Source: Ignavibacteria bacterium
GTDB taxonomy: Bacteria > Bacteroidota > Ignavibacteria > Tepidaquicellales > Tepidaquicellaceae
Length of the DNA: 64,000 nucleotides
Assembly (NCBI GenBank): GCA_019187405.1
Contig: JABAQZ010000014.1
Coordinates: 62,001-126,000 of the forward strand
Direction: 5' to 3'
Part shown: piece after piece, positions 54,159 through 62,495 of the stretch
Position numbering within the stretch: the stretch's first letter is position 1
Layout of the letters: every line of letters starts with the position of its first letter
Program-made: the position numbers and the translations under genes
Notes under the pieces: generated by a model
What the model was told of the DNA's origin: nothing
The model's database searches: none
What the model saw: the letters and a program-made list of their open reading frames with translations, nothing else

Positions 54159-56000
54159 ATGAAAATCAGATATACTTCTTTTCTTTTTTCCTCTTTTCTT
54201 ATTTTGATTTTAAGTAGTTTTACATCAGATAAATCATACACGACTGAATTAAAAAAATCGAATCAATTGAAAGCGGTTGAATACGGCATTTCGTTTGAAA
54301 AGCCATACACACATTACTGCGAAGTGGAAATTAAAGTACAGGATTTAGACAAAGATTCTTTGATTTTCTCAATGCCTGTCTGGACACCGGGATCGTATCT
54401 TATAAGAGAATTTGCAAGGAACGTAGAAAATGTACGCGCAATTAATTTAAAAGGCGATTCTTTGAGAGTTGAAAAAGTAAACAAAAATTCCTGGAAAGTT
54501 TACACGAAAAATCAAAATGACGCAGTGTTTAAATACAGTGTTTACTGCAATGAGTTAAGCGTAAGGACAAGCGAGATAAACTCATCGCATGCATTCTTAA
54601 GCAATGCGGGCGTATTCATGTTTATTAAAGGATATGAAGATGCCGAATGCCGTCTCAGCATTAAACTGCCTGCCGAATGGAGCAGAGTTTCTACTGGTTT
54701 AAGTAAAATATCAGAAACTTCATACAAAGCAAAAAATTATGATGAGTTTGCTGACTGTCCAATAGAAATCGGAAATCAGGAAATACTCGATTTTGACATA
54801 AAAGGCATAAAGCATTACATAAGCATTTACGGAAAGGGAAATTACAATAAAGATACTCTCGTTAAAGATTTTAAAAAAATCAGCGAAGAAGAAATTGAAT
54901 TATTTGGAGGGAGCATACCTTACGATAGTTTTACATTCATAATTAATTTAGTTGAAAAAGGCGGTGGAGGTCTCGAGCATCTAAATTCTTTCGCAGCGAT
55001 TGCAGAAAGGTGGCTTTTTTCGGATGAAAAAAAGTACAAAAGATTTCTGGGACTCATTTCGCATGAATTTTTTCATTTATGGAATGTAAAAAGAATCAGA
55101 CCTGAAGCGCTTGGACCGTTTGATTATTCAAATGAAAACTATACGAAATCTCTGTGGGTAGCAGAAGGACTGACGAGCTTTTATGATAATGTTGTTTTAA
55201 GAAGATGCGGTATTCTGGATAACAAAGAATATTTTGAATTTCTTGAAAAGGAACTGAATGATGTGATGGGATTTGACGGAAGATTCAGACAGAGCGTTGA
55301 AGAATCGAGCTTTGACACATGGATCAAGTTTTACAGAAAAGATGAAAATTTTCATAATTCACAAATTTCTTACTATTCAAAAGGCGCTCTAATAGCAATC
55401 ATTCTCAATCTGGAGATCATCAAAGAAACCAATGCCGAAAAATCACTTGATGATGTTTTGATTGCATTGTTTGATGATTATAAAAAGGATCCATCGAAAG
55501 GATATACTGACATCCGCATAAAGGAATTATGTGAAATGATTTGTAAAAAGAAACTCGATGAGTTCTGGAAAATGTATGTTTCAGGACGAGATGAACTTCC
55601 TTTGGATAAATATCTCGCAGAAGCCGGATTGGTTTTGATAAACAAGAATGAAGAAACAAAAACTTCGCTTGATATACAGACCCGTATTGAAAACGGAAAA
55701 ATTATTATAACCGAAGTTTATGCCGGGGGCTCGGGATATGAATCCGGTCTTAACACGGGCGATGAAATCATCGCAATAAATAATATAAGAATGAACAATG
55801 ATCTTCTTAAAACTGTTTTAGAAAATGAAGAACCGGGAAATCGGGCGGAAGCGCTGATAAACAGAAACGGGTTCATTGAAAAAATATCCATTAAACTGCT
55901 TAAGCCGCTTCCAAAATATTCGATTGAAGAAAATGAAAGTATAACCGAAGAACAAAATAGAATACTGAATAAATGGCTTACTGGCAAAGCTGATAATTAA
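54159..56000 (+). CDS. M61-family exported metallopeptidase with PDZ domain
   Basis: 613 residues from the ATG giving MKIRYTSFLFSSFLILILSSF, a signal peptide; the longer frame adds 26 residues in front of it and was rejected. Zinc site HEFFHLW at about residue 302, with the Glu ligand in WVAEGLTSFYDN about 35 residues further. The N-terminal beta domain (SMPVWTPGSYLIREFARNV) and GGGLEHLNS are typical of glycyl aminopeptidases. A PDZ domain near 500-585 (GGSGYESGLNTGDEIIAIN) ends it. It acts in the periplasm or at the surface. Confidence 0.92.
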   Translation: MKIRYTSFLFSSFLILILSSFTSDKSYTTELKKSNQLKAVEYGISFEKPYTHYCEVEIKVQDLDKDSLIFSMPVWTPGSYLIREFARNVENVRAINLKGDSLRVEKVNKNSWKVYTKNQNDAVFKYSVYCNELSVRTSEINSSHAFLSNAGVFMFIKGYEDAECRLSIKLPAEWSRVSTGLSKISETSYKAKNYDEFADCPIEIGNQEILDFDIKGIKHYISIYGKGNYNKDTLVKDFKKISEEEIELFGGSIPYDSFTFIINLVEKGGGGLEHLNSFAAIAERWLFSDEKKYKRFLGLISHEFFHLWNVKRIRPEALGPFDYSNENYTKSLWVAEGLTSFYDNVVLRRCGILDNKEYFEFLEKELNDVMGFDGRFRQSVEESSFDTWIKFYRKDENFHNSQISYYSKGALIAIILNLEIIKETNAEKSLDDVLIALFDDYKKDPSKGYTDIRIKELCEMICKKKLDEFWKMYVSGRDELPLDKYLAEAGLVLINKNEETKTSLDIQTRIENGKIIITEVYAGGSGYESGLNTGDEIIAINNIRMNNDLLKTVLENEEPGNRAEALINRNGFIEKISIKLLKPLPKYSIEENESITEEQNRILNKWLTGKADN

Positions 56001-56027
56001 TTTTCGTTTAATCTTTAATAAATTAAA

Positions 56028-57593
56028 ATGAAATACATAATATTAATTTTTCTTGTCATTCTTGTAAATGAATCTCTTGCTCAATATCCGAACATAATGA
56101 TTACAAACACCGGTTCGCCAAACGAGCCGTCCATTTGCATGAATCCGAAGAATACAAATCAGATTGTCGCCGGATCTAATCTTAATTTTTATTATTATTC
56201 TACAAACGGCGGTTATTCGTGGACAAAGGCAACCCTGACTTCGTCTTATTCAGTCTGGGGTGATCCTGCATTGACCGTAGATACAGCCGGTAATTTTTAT
56301 TACGGTCATCTGACAAATCCGTCGTCGAGTTATTTCATTGACAGAATTGTCGTGCAGAAATCGACAAACGGCGGAATGAACTGGGACAATGGCGCTTATG
56401 CCGGCTTCATACCACCGAAACAGCAGGACAAAGAATGGCTTTGCGTTGATCCTGCAACAAACAACATTTACATGACATGGACACAGTTTGACAGTTACGG
56501 CAGCAGTAATCCGGCTGACAGTTCGGTGATTTTGTTTTCAAAGTCAACAAACGCAGGAGCAAGCTGGACTACCGTAAAAAGGATAAATAAAATTGCCGGA
56601 GACTGTGTCGATGAAGACAATACTGTGGAAGGTGCAGTTCCTTGTGTCGGACCAAACGGCCAGATTTATACATCCTGGTCAGGACCTCTCGGCATAGTGA
56701 TGAACATGTCGACAAATATGGGAGAAACCTGGCTTCCGATGGAGAGATTTGTAACTACTCAGCCTGAAGGGTGGGACTATTCTATTCCGGGTATTTACAG
56801 AGCAAATGGTTTACCTGTTACTGCATGTGATATATCAAACGGACCTTACAGAGGAAATATATATATAAACTGGACTGACCAGAGAAACGGACCAGCCGAT
56901 ACGGATGTCTGGTTAATAAAATCAACTGACGGAGGATTGACTTGGGGAACCGTGAAAAGAGTAAATGATGATCCTCCGGGCAAGCAGCAGTTTTTTACAT
57001 GGATGACTGTTGACCAGACGAACGGATATTTGTACTTTGTATTTTATGACAGAAGAAATTATTCAAACAACCAAACAGACGTTTACATGGCGATGTCTTC
57101 TAACGGCGGTGAAACTTTTGTAAATTTCAAAGTAAGCGAATCCCCGTTTACTCCGAGCTCGGGAGTTTTTTTCGGAGATTATACTAATGTAACAGCGCAT
57201 GATGGAAAAGTAAGACCTATATGGACTCGTCTGAACAGCGGCAGTTTAAGTCTTCATACTGCGATAGTTGATTTTGTAATGGGTATAACTCAGGTAAGCA
57301 GTTCAATTCCGGATAATTACAAACTATATGATAATTACCCAAATCCTTTTAATCCATCGACAAGGATAAAATTTGACATAGCAAAAGCAAACGCAACTTT
57401 TACGCTTTATCCTGTCAGCATGATAATTTATGATGCTAACGGCAAGGAAATTCAAAAATTATTCGAAGCAAATGTTTTACCCGGGACTTATGAAGTAGAA
57501 TGGAATGCAACTGAATTTTCTACGGGAGCATATTACTGCAAACTCACAGCTCCGGGATATTCGGAATCGAAATTAATGATATTGATTAAGTAA
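56028..57593 (+). CDS. Secreted BNR/sialidase-like propeller protein with type IX sorting domain
   Basis: 521 residues. Signal peptide (YIILIFLVILVNESLAQ), then a six-bladed-propeller-like region with Asp-box-like turns: YYSTNGGYSWTKAT, QKSTNGGMNWDN, FSKSTNAGASWTT, IKSTDGGLTWGT and MSSNGGETFVNF. The catalytic Arg triad and Tyr of real sialidases were not located, so this is a propeller of unknown activity. The C-terminal sorting domain starts at YKLYDNYPNPFNPSTRI and ends with SGAYYCKLTAPGYS. Starts 27 bp after the M61 gene. Confidence 0.87.
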   Translation: MKYIILIFLVILVNESLAQYPNIMITNTGSPNEPSICMNPKNTNQIVAGSNLNFYYYSTNGGYSWTKATLTSSYSVWGDPALTVDTAGNFYYGHLTNPSSSYFIDRIVVQKSTNGGMNWDNGAYAGFIPPKQQDKEWLCVDPATNNIYMTWTQFDSYGSSNPADSSVILFSKSTNAGASWTTVKRINKIAGDCVDEDNTVEGAVPCVGPNGQIYTSWSGPLGIVMNMSTNMGETWLPMERFVTTQPEGWDYSIPGIYRANGLPVTACDISNGPYRGNIYINWTDQRNGPADTDVWLIKSTDGGLTWGTVKRVNDDPPGKQQFFTWMTVDQTNGYLYFVFYDRRNYSNNQTDVYMAMSSNGGETFVNFKVSESPFTPSSGVFFGDYTNVTAHDGKVRPIWTRLNSGSLSLHTAIVDFVMGITQVSSSIPDNYKLYDNYPNPFNPSTRIKFDIAKANATFTLYPVSMIIYDANGKEIQKLFEANVLPGTYEVEWNATEFSTGAYYCKLTAPGYSESKLMILIK

Positions 57594-57596
57594 ACG

Positions 57597-57908
57597 ATGA
57601 AAATATCAGCAGATCAGATTCGTGAAATAATTTATGAGTCTATAAATGAGATTAATTCTTTTTTCAATAAAGATAAACAGCTCGGAATAAAAGAGGAGAC
57701 TGTTCTTTACGGGCAAGACAGCAGACTTGATTCGCTCGGACTTGTAAATCTGATAGTAGAAGTCGAGCAAAGACTAACTGATAAGCTGAATTTAAACATT
57801 GATCTCACCGATGAAAAAGCGCTTTCGCAGAATCAAAGTCCTTTTTTAACGGTTAAGTCATTATGCGATTACATTTATAATCATCAGAATCAACAGACGC
57901 CGGAATAA
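57597..57908 (+). CDS. Acyl carrier protein-like
   Basis: 103 residues. The phosphopantetheine-attachment Ser is in RLDSLGLVNLIVEVEQRL, in the usual D-S-L context. It is longer than the housekeeping ACP (about 78) and lacks its acidic helix II sequence, so it belongs to a dedicated acyl-transfer module. It is followed by a ketoreductase-like, an acyl-ligase-like and an AAC(3)-like gene, probably working on one acyl-ACP. Confidence 0.82.
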   Translation: MKISADQIREIIYESINEINSFFNKDKQLGIKEETVLYGQDSRLDSLGLVNLIVEVEQRLTDKLNLNIDLTDEKALSQNQSPFLTVKSLCDYIYNHQNQQTPE

Positions 57909-57919
57909 AATTTTCCATT

Positions 57920-58621
57920 TTGGAATTAAATAAAACAATACTTATAACAGGAACAAGCAAGGGTATAGGAAGATATCTTAGCGAATATTATGCAGGCAAA
58001 GGATTTAATGTAATCGGCTGCAGCAGAAGCAAAAGTGATTTAACGGTTGAAAATTATCATCACTTTTTAACTGATGTTACCGATGAAACAAAAGTTAAAG
58101 AGATTTTTACTTTTATCAGAAAAAAATTCAGCCGCCTTGATGTATTGATAAACAATGCAGGCATAGCATCGATGAATCATGTCATGCTTACCCCGATCAA
58201 AAGCGTGGAGAAAATCTTTTCGGTAAACTTCACCGGGATGTTTCTTTTCTGCCGCGAAGCTTCAAAGATTATGTCAAAACAAAAATTCGGTAGAATAATA
58301 AATCTTTCTTCAGTAGCCGTAAAACTCGATCTTGAGGGTGAGGCAGTATATGCAGCATCAAAATCAGCCGTAGTTTCATTCACAAAAGTATTGTCAAAAG
58401 AGCTTTCGGAGTTTGGAATTACGGTCAATTCAATCGGTTTGACGCCTGTTAAAACTGATCTTATTAAAGGAGTACCGGAGGAAAAAATTAATTCGCTTCT
58501 CGATAAACTGACACTGAAAAAATTTACTGAGCTTAGAGACATTTCAAATTTAACTGATTTTCTCATCGGGGAAGAAAGCTCATTCATCACAGGACAAAAC
58601 ATCAACTTCGGAGGCGTTTGA
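57920..58621 (+). CDS. Short-chain dehydrogenase/reductase, FabG-like
   Basis: 233 residues, starting TTG before ELNKTILITGTSKGIGRYLSEYY (T-G-x-x-x-G-I-G NADP site). NNAGIASMN, the Ser of INLSSVAVKL, and YAASKSA (Tyr and Lys) form the catalytic set; the C-terminus FITGQNINFGGV matches 3-oxoacyl-ACP reductases. It would reduce a 3-oxoacyl group held on the neighbouring ACP. Its stop overlaps the start of the next gene (TGATG). Confidence 0.87.
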   Translation: MELNKTILITGTSKGIGRYLSEYYAGKGFNVIGCSRSKSDLTVENYHHFLTDVTDETKVKEIFTFIRKKFSRLDVLINNAGIASMNHVMLTPIKSVEKIFSVNFTGMFLFCREASKIMSKQKFGRIINLSSVAVKLDLEGEAVYAASKSAVVSFTKVLSKELSEFGITVNSIGLTPVKTDLIKGVPEEKINSLLDKLTLKKFTELRDISNLTDFLIGEESSFITGQNINFGGV

Positions 58622-59964
58622 TGCATCTTGAGTTTCTGCTGGAAGAATTCCGGAAAATTCCTGATAAGGATGCAATAGTATGGAATAACAGAGTTTATTC
58701 TTATGACAGTATTCGCGGTCATTTTGAAAATTTAAAAAAATTATTTGTTTTAGATTACGGAATTAAGCAGGGAAATGTCGCTGCGTTAAAAGGTGATTTT
58801 TCTCCCGCATGTATTGCGGCATTGCTTGCATTGACAGAGATGAATTGCATTATCGTTCCTCTGAATTTTAAATCACAGGAAGATTTAAAAAGCAAAATAG
58901 AAATTTCTGAAGCAGAATTCGTAATTGAAATTAATGCAGAAGAAAAAACTGTCGTTCAAAGGACAAACACAAAAGCAGCAAACAACAAGTTTGAAATTCT
59001 TAAATCAAAAAATCATCCGGGGCTGATTCTTTTTTCTTCGGGAACAACGGGTATACCAAAAGCAGCTTTGCATGACTTTACATTGCTTCTGGAAAAATTC
59101 AAAACAAAAAGAAAGGCTTTCCGAACCATTAACTTTCTGATGTTTGATCATTGGGGAGGACTGAATACAATGTTTGGTACGCTGTCAAATGGCGGAACAA
59201 TAATTTCTCTTAATGACAGGACTCCCGATAATGTTTGCGGAATGATAGAGAAATACAAAGCACAGCTGCTGCCTGTATCACCGACGTTTCTTAATTTGCT
59301 TTTAATAAGCGAAGCTTACAAACGATATGATCTTAATTCGCTTGAAGTAATATCATACGGAACAGAGCCGATGCCGGAAAGCACTTTGAAAAAACTGGCT
59401 TCAATATTTCCTTCAGTAAAATTACAACAGACATACGGACTTATTGAAATCGGAGTAATGAGCACAAAGTCAAAGAGTAATAATTCGCTTTGGGTAAAAC
59501 TCGGCGGAGATGGTTTTGAAACGAGAGTCAGAAACAATATGCTCGAGATTAAATCGAGGTCGTCGATAATATGTTATCTGAATTATCCATCGCAGTTTAC
59601 CAATGACGGCTGGTTTATGACCGGCGACGAAGTGGAAACTGACGGAGAGTATTTTAGAATACTCGGCAGAAAGACAGATCTGATTAACGTTGGAGGCGAA
59701 AAAGTTTATCCTGCTGAAGTAGAGAGCGTAATTAAAGAGCTTGAAGGCGTTGCCGAAGCAAGAGTTTACGGAGAGAGCAATCCAATAACCGGAAGTATAG
59801 TTTGCGTTGATATTTGTGTAAGCGAAGAAGTTGATAAACATGAGCTGAAAAACAAAATCAAAAAACATTGCATTAATAAACTGCAGAGATATAAGGTTCC
59901 TGCCAAAATAAAATTTACCGAAAGCATAGGAATGACAAACAGATTTAAAAAGAAAACGAATTAA
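58621..59964 (+). CDS. ANL-superfamily acyl-activating enzyme (AMP-binding)
   Basis: 447 residues from ATG (MHLEFLLEEFRKIP). The P-loop-like LILFSSGTTGIPKAALHDF, then YGTEPMPESTLKKL, LQQTYGLIEIGV, WFMTGDEVETDGEYFRILGRKTDLINVGGEKVYPAEVE and the C-terminal RYKVPAKIKF define an adenylate-forming enzyme. Shorter than typical acyl-CoA synthetases (500+); the last Lys region FKKKT is at the very end. It activates a carboxylic acid, likely for loading on the ACP two genes upstream. Confidence 0.87.
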   Translation: MHLEFLLEEFRKIPDKDAIVWNNRVYSYDSIRGHFENLKKLFVLDYGIKQGNVAALKGDFSPACIAALLALTEMNCIIVPLNFKSQEDLKSKIEISEAEFVIEINAEEKTVVQRTNTKAANNKFEILKSKNHPGLILFSSGTTGIPKAALHDFTLLLEKFKTKRKAFRTINFLMFDHWGGLNTMFGTLSNGGTIISLNDRTPDNVCGMIEKYKAQLLPVSPTFLNLLLISEAYKRYDLNSLEVISYGTEPMPESTLKKLASIFPSVKLQQTYGLIEIGVMSTKSKSNNSLWVKLGGDGFETRVRNNMLEIKSRSSIICYLNYPSQFTNDGWFMTGDEVETDGEYFRILGRKTDLINVGGEKVYPAEVESVIKELEGVAEARVYGESNPITGSIVCVDICVSEEVDKHELKNKIKKHCINKLQRYKVPAKIKFTESIGMTNRFKKKTN

Positions 59965-60009
59965 GTTTTTTTATTTTAAAATTTTATGAACTCGCAACTT
60001 AATTAAATT

Positions 60010-60792
60010 TTGATCGATTCACGGAATAAGTTCGTTAAAAAAATTTCTGAATTAACTTTTGACAGGCCGGCATTCATACATCTTGACATGCTCGGACTCA
60101 AAAAGCTTGCCGCTGATAATGCATCAAGATTAACCGAATTTTCCAAATTGCTGGAGGAAATTGAAAAATCCGGCGGGAATATTTGCATCCCTTCTTATAC
60201 ATTGAGCTACACAAGGAATGAAGAATATGACATGAATAAGTCACCTGTCATAAATGCAGGAATAGTATCTGAATCGGTCAGGCGGAATTTCCCGGCAAAG
60301 CGAACTGTTGACGGTTTGTTTTCTTATATTGTCTTCGGAAATAAAATTTCACACAGGCATTTTGAAGTACATGACTATAACTCATTTGGCAGAGGATCAT
60401 TGATAGAGGAAGTATTTGATAAAGACGGATACATTTGGACTATAGGAGGAGTTTTCAAGAACTCAACTGAAATACACTTTATTGAGAGAGAGTTTAAAGT
60501 GGATTACAGAGATGACAAAGTATTTAAAGGCGTATTGATTGACACTGAAGGCAGATCACACAGACAAGACGTAACTTTCTTTTGCAAGAATTTTGATTAC
60601 AGATACTGGTATGATTTTAAAGCTGTTGAAAATGATATGAGAAGTGAAGGGATAATGGAGACTATTAAGCAGGAAGGATTTCCTGTTTTCATCTCCGGTG
60701 TTAAATTCAGAACACTCTTCGATTTTCTGAAAAAGAAAATTGAAACGAATAAAAGATATGTCTGCAGAGACCTTCATTTTAAAAATTCTTAA
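60010..60792 (+). CDS. AAC(3)-family acyltransferase-like protein
   Basis: 260 residues from TTG. Matches the aminoglycoside N3-acetyltransferase fold: GGNICIPSYTLSY, MNKSPVINAGIVSESVRRN, DGLFSYIVFGNKISHRH and YIWTIGGVFKNSTEIHFIE. Chromosomal members in glycan or lipid loci transfer acyl groups to amino sugars and are not resistance genes. The gene follows an ACP, a reductase and an acyl ligase, so N-acylation of a sugar from acyl-ACP is the most likely role; this is inferred from order. Starts 45 bp after the ANL gene. Confidence 0.75.
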   Translation: MIDSRNKFVKKISELTFDRPAFIHLDMLGLKKLAADNASRLTEFSKLLEEIEKSGGNICIPSYTLSYTRNEEYDMNKSPVINAGIVSESVRRNFPAKRTVDGLFSYIVFGNKISHRHFEVHDYNSFGRGSLIEEVFDKDGYIWTIGGVFKNSTEIHFIEREFKVDYRDDKVFKGVLIDTEGRSHRQDVTFFCKNFDYRYWYDFKAVENDMRSEGIMETIKQEGFPVFISGVKFRTLFDFLKKKIETNKRYVCRDLHFKNS

Positions 60793-60831
60793 ATAAACTT
60801 AATTTCAAATCATATTTCCAAATAAATTAAT

Positions 60832-61329
60832 ATGAAGGAAAGTAATTTTAATTTTGAAAAATTTACACATGCAATTTATCTGAATTCATTGCCGGAAAAA
60901 GTTTTTGAATATATTGCAACTGCATCGGGAATTTCTAAATGGTTTATAGGAAATGCTAATTATTATTACAAAGATTCGAATGTAAGACTTGGTAATGATC
61001 CTGCACGGAAAGGAGATTCGTTTTTATGGAAATGGCTGAATAAAGATCTTGAACTGAAAGGAATGGTACTTGAATCCGAACCCGGAAAGGAATTTACGTT
61101 TACATTCAGTCCGGTATACAAAGTTTCTGTAAAACTTTTTGAAGAATTTGGCAGAACAAAGCTGACATTAACGCAGGAATATCAGGTATCTTCTGCAAAG
61201 AATGATTTTAATTACATAAACTGCTGTGTCAGCTGGGTGTTTTTTCTTACTAATCTGAAATCGGTTATCGAAAATAATGCCGACTTAAGAGAAAAAGAAA
61301 TCAAAGATGAAATGATGATTAATTACTGA
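60832..61329 (+). CDS. SRPBCC/AHSA1-like START-fold protein
   Basis: 165 residues. AIYLNSLPEKVFEYIATASGISKWFIGNA is the characteristic first strand and helix pair of AHSA1-like proteins. KGDSFLWKWLNKDLELKGMVLESEPGKEFTFTF and TLTQEYQVSS form the barrel, and the final long helix has NCCVSWVFFLTNLKSVIE. Such proteins bind a hydrophobic ligand; ligand unknown. Cytoplasmic. Confidence 0.82.
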   Translation: MKESNFNFEKFTHAIYLNSLPEKVFEYIATASGISKWFIGNANYYYKDSNVRLGNDPARKGDSFLWKWLNKDLELKGMVLESEPGKEFTFTFSPVYKVSVKLFEEFGRTKLTLTQEYQVSSAKNDFNYINCCVSWVFFLTNLKSVIENNADLREKEIKDEMMINY

Positions 61330-61438
61330 TAAAGAACAGAAGATCAATGATTTGCGTATTCGGCAGGTTGAATAACATTGATATATAAAAACAGTGTAAG
61401 TAATTTGAAAAAATAAAAAACAGAATAAATTTAAAAAT

Positions 61439-62251
61439 ATGGGAAACAAAGCTCACCTCGAAGCTGCATACAAAAACATTCTTGTATCTGAAATAGATAA
61501 CGGCAAATCACTTAATGTCGGACTTATCAGACTTAACAGACCGGAAGCGCTGAATGCATTAAACATTGAATTGATGAAAGAAGTAGTTGAGACTCTGGAA
61601 GCATTTGACAGGGACATTGAAATCGGCTGCATGGTTTTAACGGGAAATGAAAAATCATTTGCTGCAGGAGCCGATATTAAAGAAATGGCTGATGCATCTG
61701 CAATTGAAATGCTGCTGAAAGATCAGTTTGCCCGGTGGGACAGAATAAGAAAAATCAAAAAACCGGTAATAGCGGCTGTCAGCGGATTTGCGCTTGGAGG
61801 CGGATGCGAGCTTGCAATGTCATGCGATTTAATCATTGCTTCTGAGAATGCTAAGTTTGGTCAGCCGGAAATAAATCTTGGAGTAATTCCCGGCGCGGGA
61901 GGCACACAAAGGCTTACGAAGACAATCGGCAAAGCAAAGGCAATGGAAGTGATACTTTCCGGCAGAATGTTTACGGCAAAAGAAATGTCAGATGCAGGAC
62001 TTGTTACTAAAGTAGTGGATCCCGATATATATCTCGATGAAGCAATCGAACTTGCAAAAGAAATTTCTTCAAAGCCTCCTATTGCAATACAGCTTGCAAA
62101 GGAATGCATTTTAAAATCTTTGGATTCGACAATAGAATCAGGACTCGAATTTGAACGGAAGAATTTCTATCTGCTGTTTGCTTCAGAAGACAAAGCCGAA
62201 GGCATGAAGGCATTTGTTGAAAAGAGAAAAGCTGAATGGAAAGGTAAATAA
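61439..62251 (+). CDS. Enoyl-CoA hydratase/isomerase family protein
   Basis: 270-residue crotonase. RLNRPEALNALN, FAAGADIKEMADAS (oxyanion hole), GFALGGGCELAMSCDLIIA with the first catalytic Glu, and FGQPEINLGVIPGAGGTQRL with the second Glu are all present, so a true enoyl-CoA hydratase of beta-oxidation is likely. The C-terminus (FVEKRKAEWKG) is normal. Stands alone, 109 bp after the SRPBCC gene; the biotin carboxylase at 16.6 kb acts in a related pathway. Confidence 0.92.
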   Translation: MGNKAHLEAAYKNILVSEIDNGKSLNVGLIRLNRPEALNALNIELMKEVVETLEAFDRDIEIGCMVLTGNEKSFAAGADIKEMADASAIEMLLKDQFARWDRIRKIKKPVIAAVSGFALGGGCELAMSCDLIIASENAKFGQPEINLGVIPGAGGTQRLTKTIGKAKAMEVILSGRMFTAKEMSDAGLVTKVVDPDIYLDEAIELAKEISSKPPIAIQLAKECILKSLDSTIESGLEFERKNFYLLFASEDKAEGMKAFVEKRKAEWKGK

Positions 62252-62495
62252 TTATAATCAAAAATTTCCCGCGGCAAAGTTTAAATTTTATTACCCGATA
62301 ATTCGTAAATTATATTAACTGATAATTCTCGGCTGTTTTTAAATTCCGGTATTTTTTTTTGAAAGTTAAGCAAAGATAAAGTTTTTAGAAAATTCAACGA
62401 AGTCGAAACTGTTGTTTGAAGGTCAGGAGACAGGCTTGAGTATTAAAATGGGGTTTAATGAGTTCGTTATAATTATTAAATTGAGTCAATTCTTT

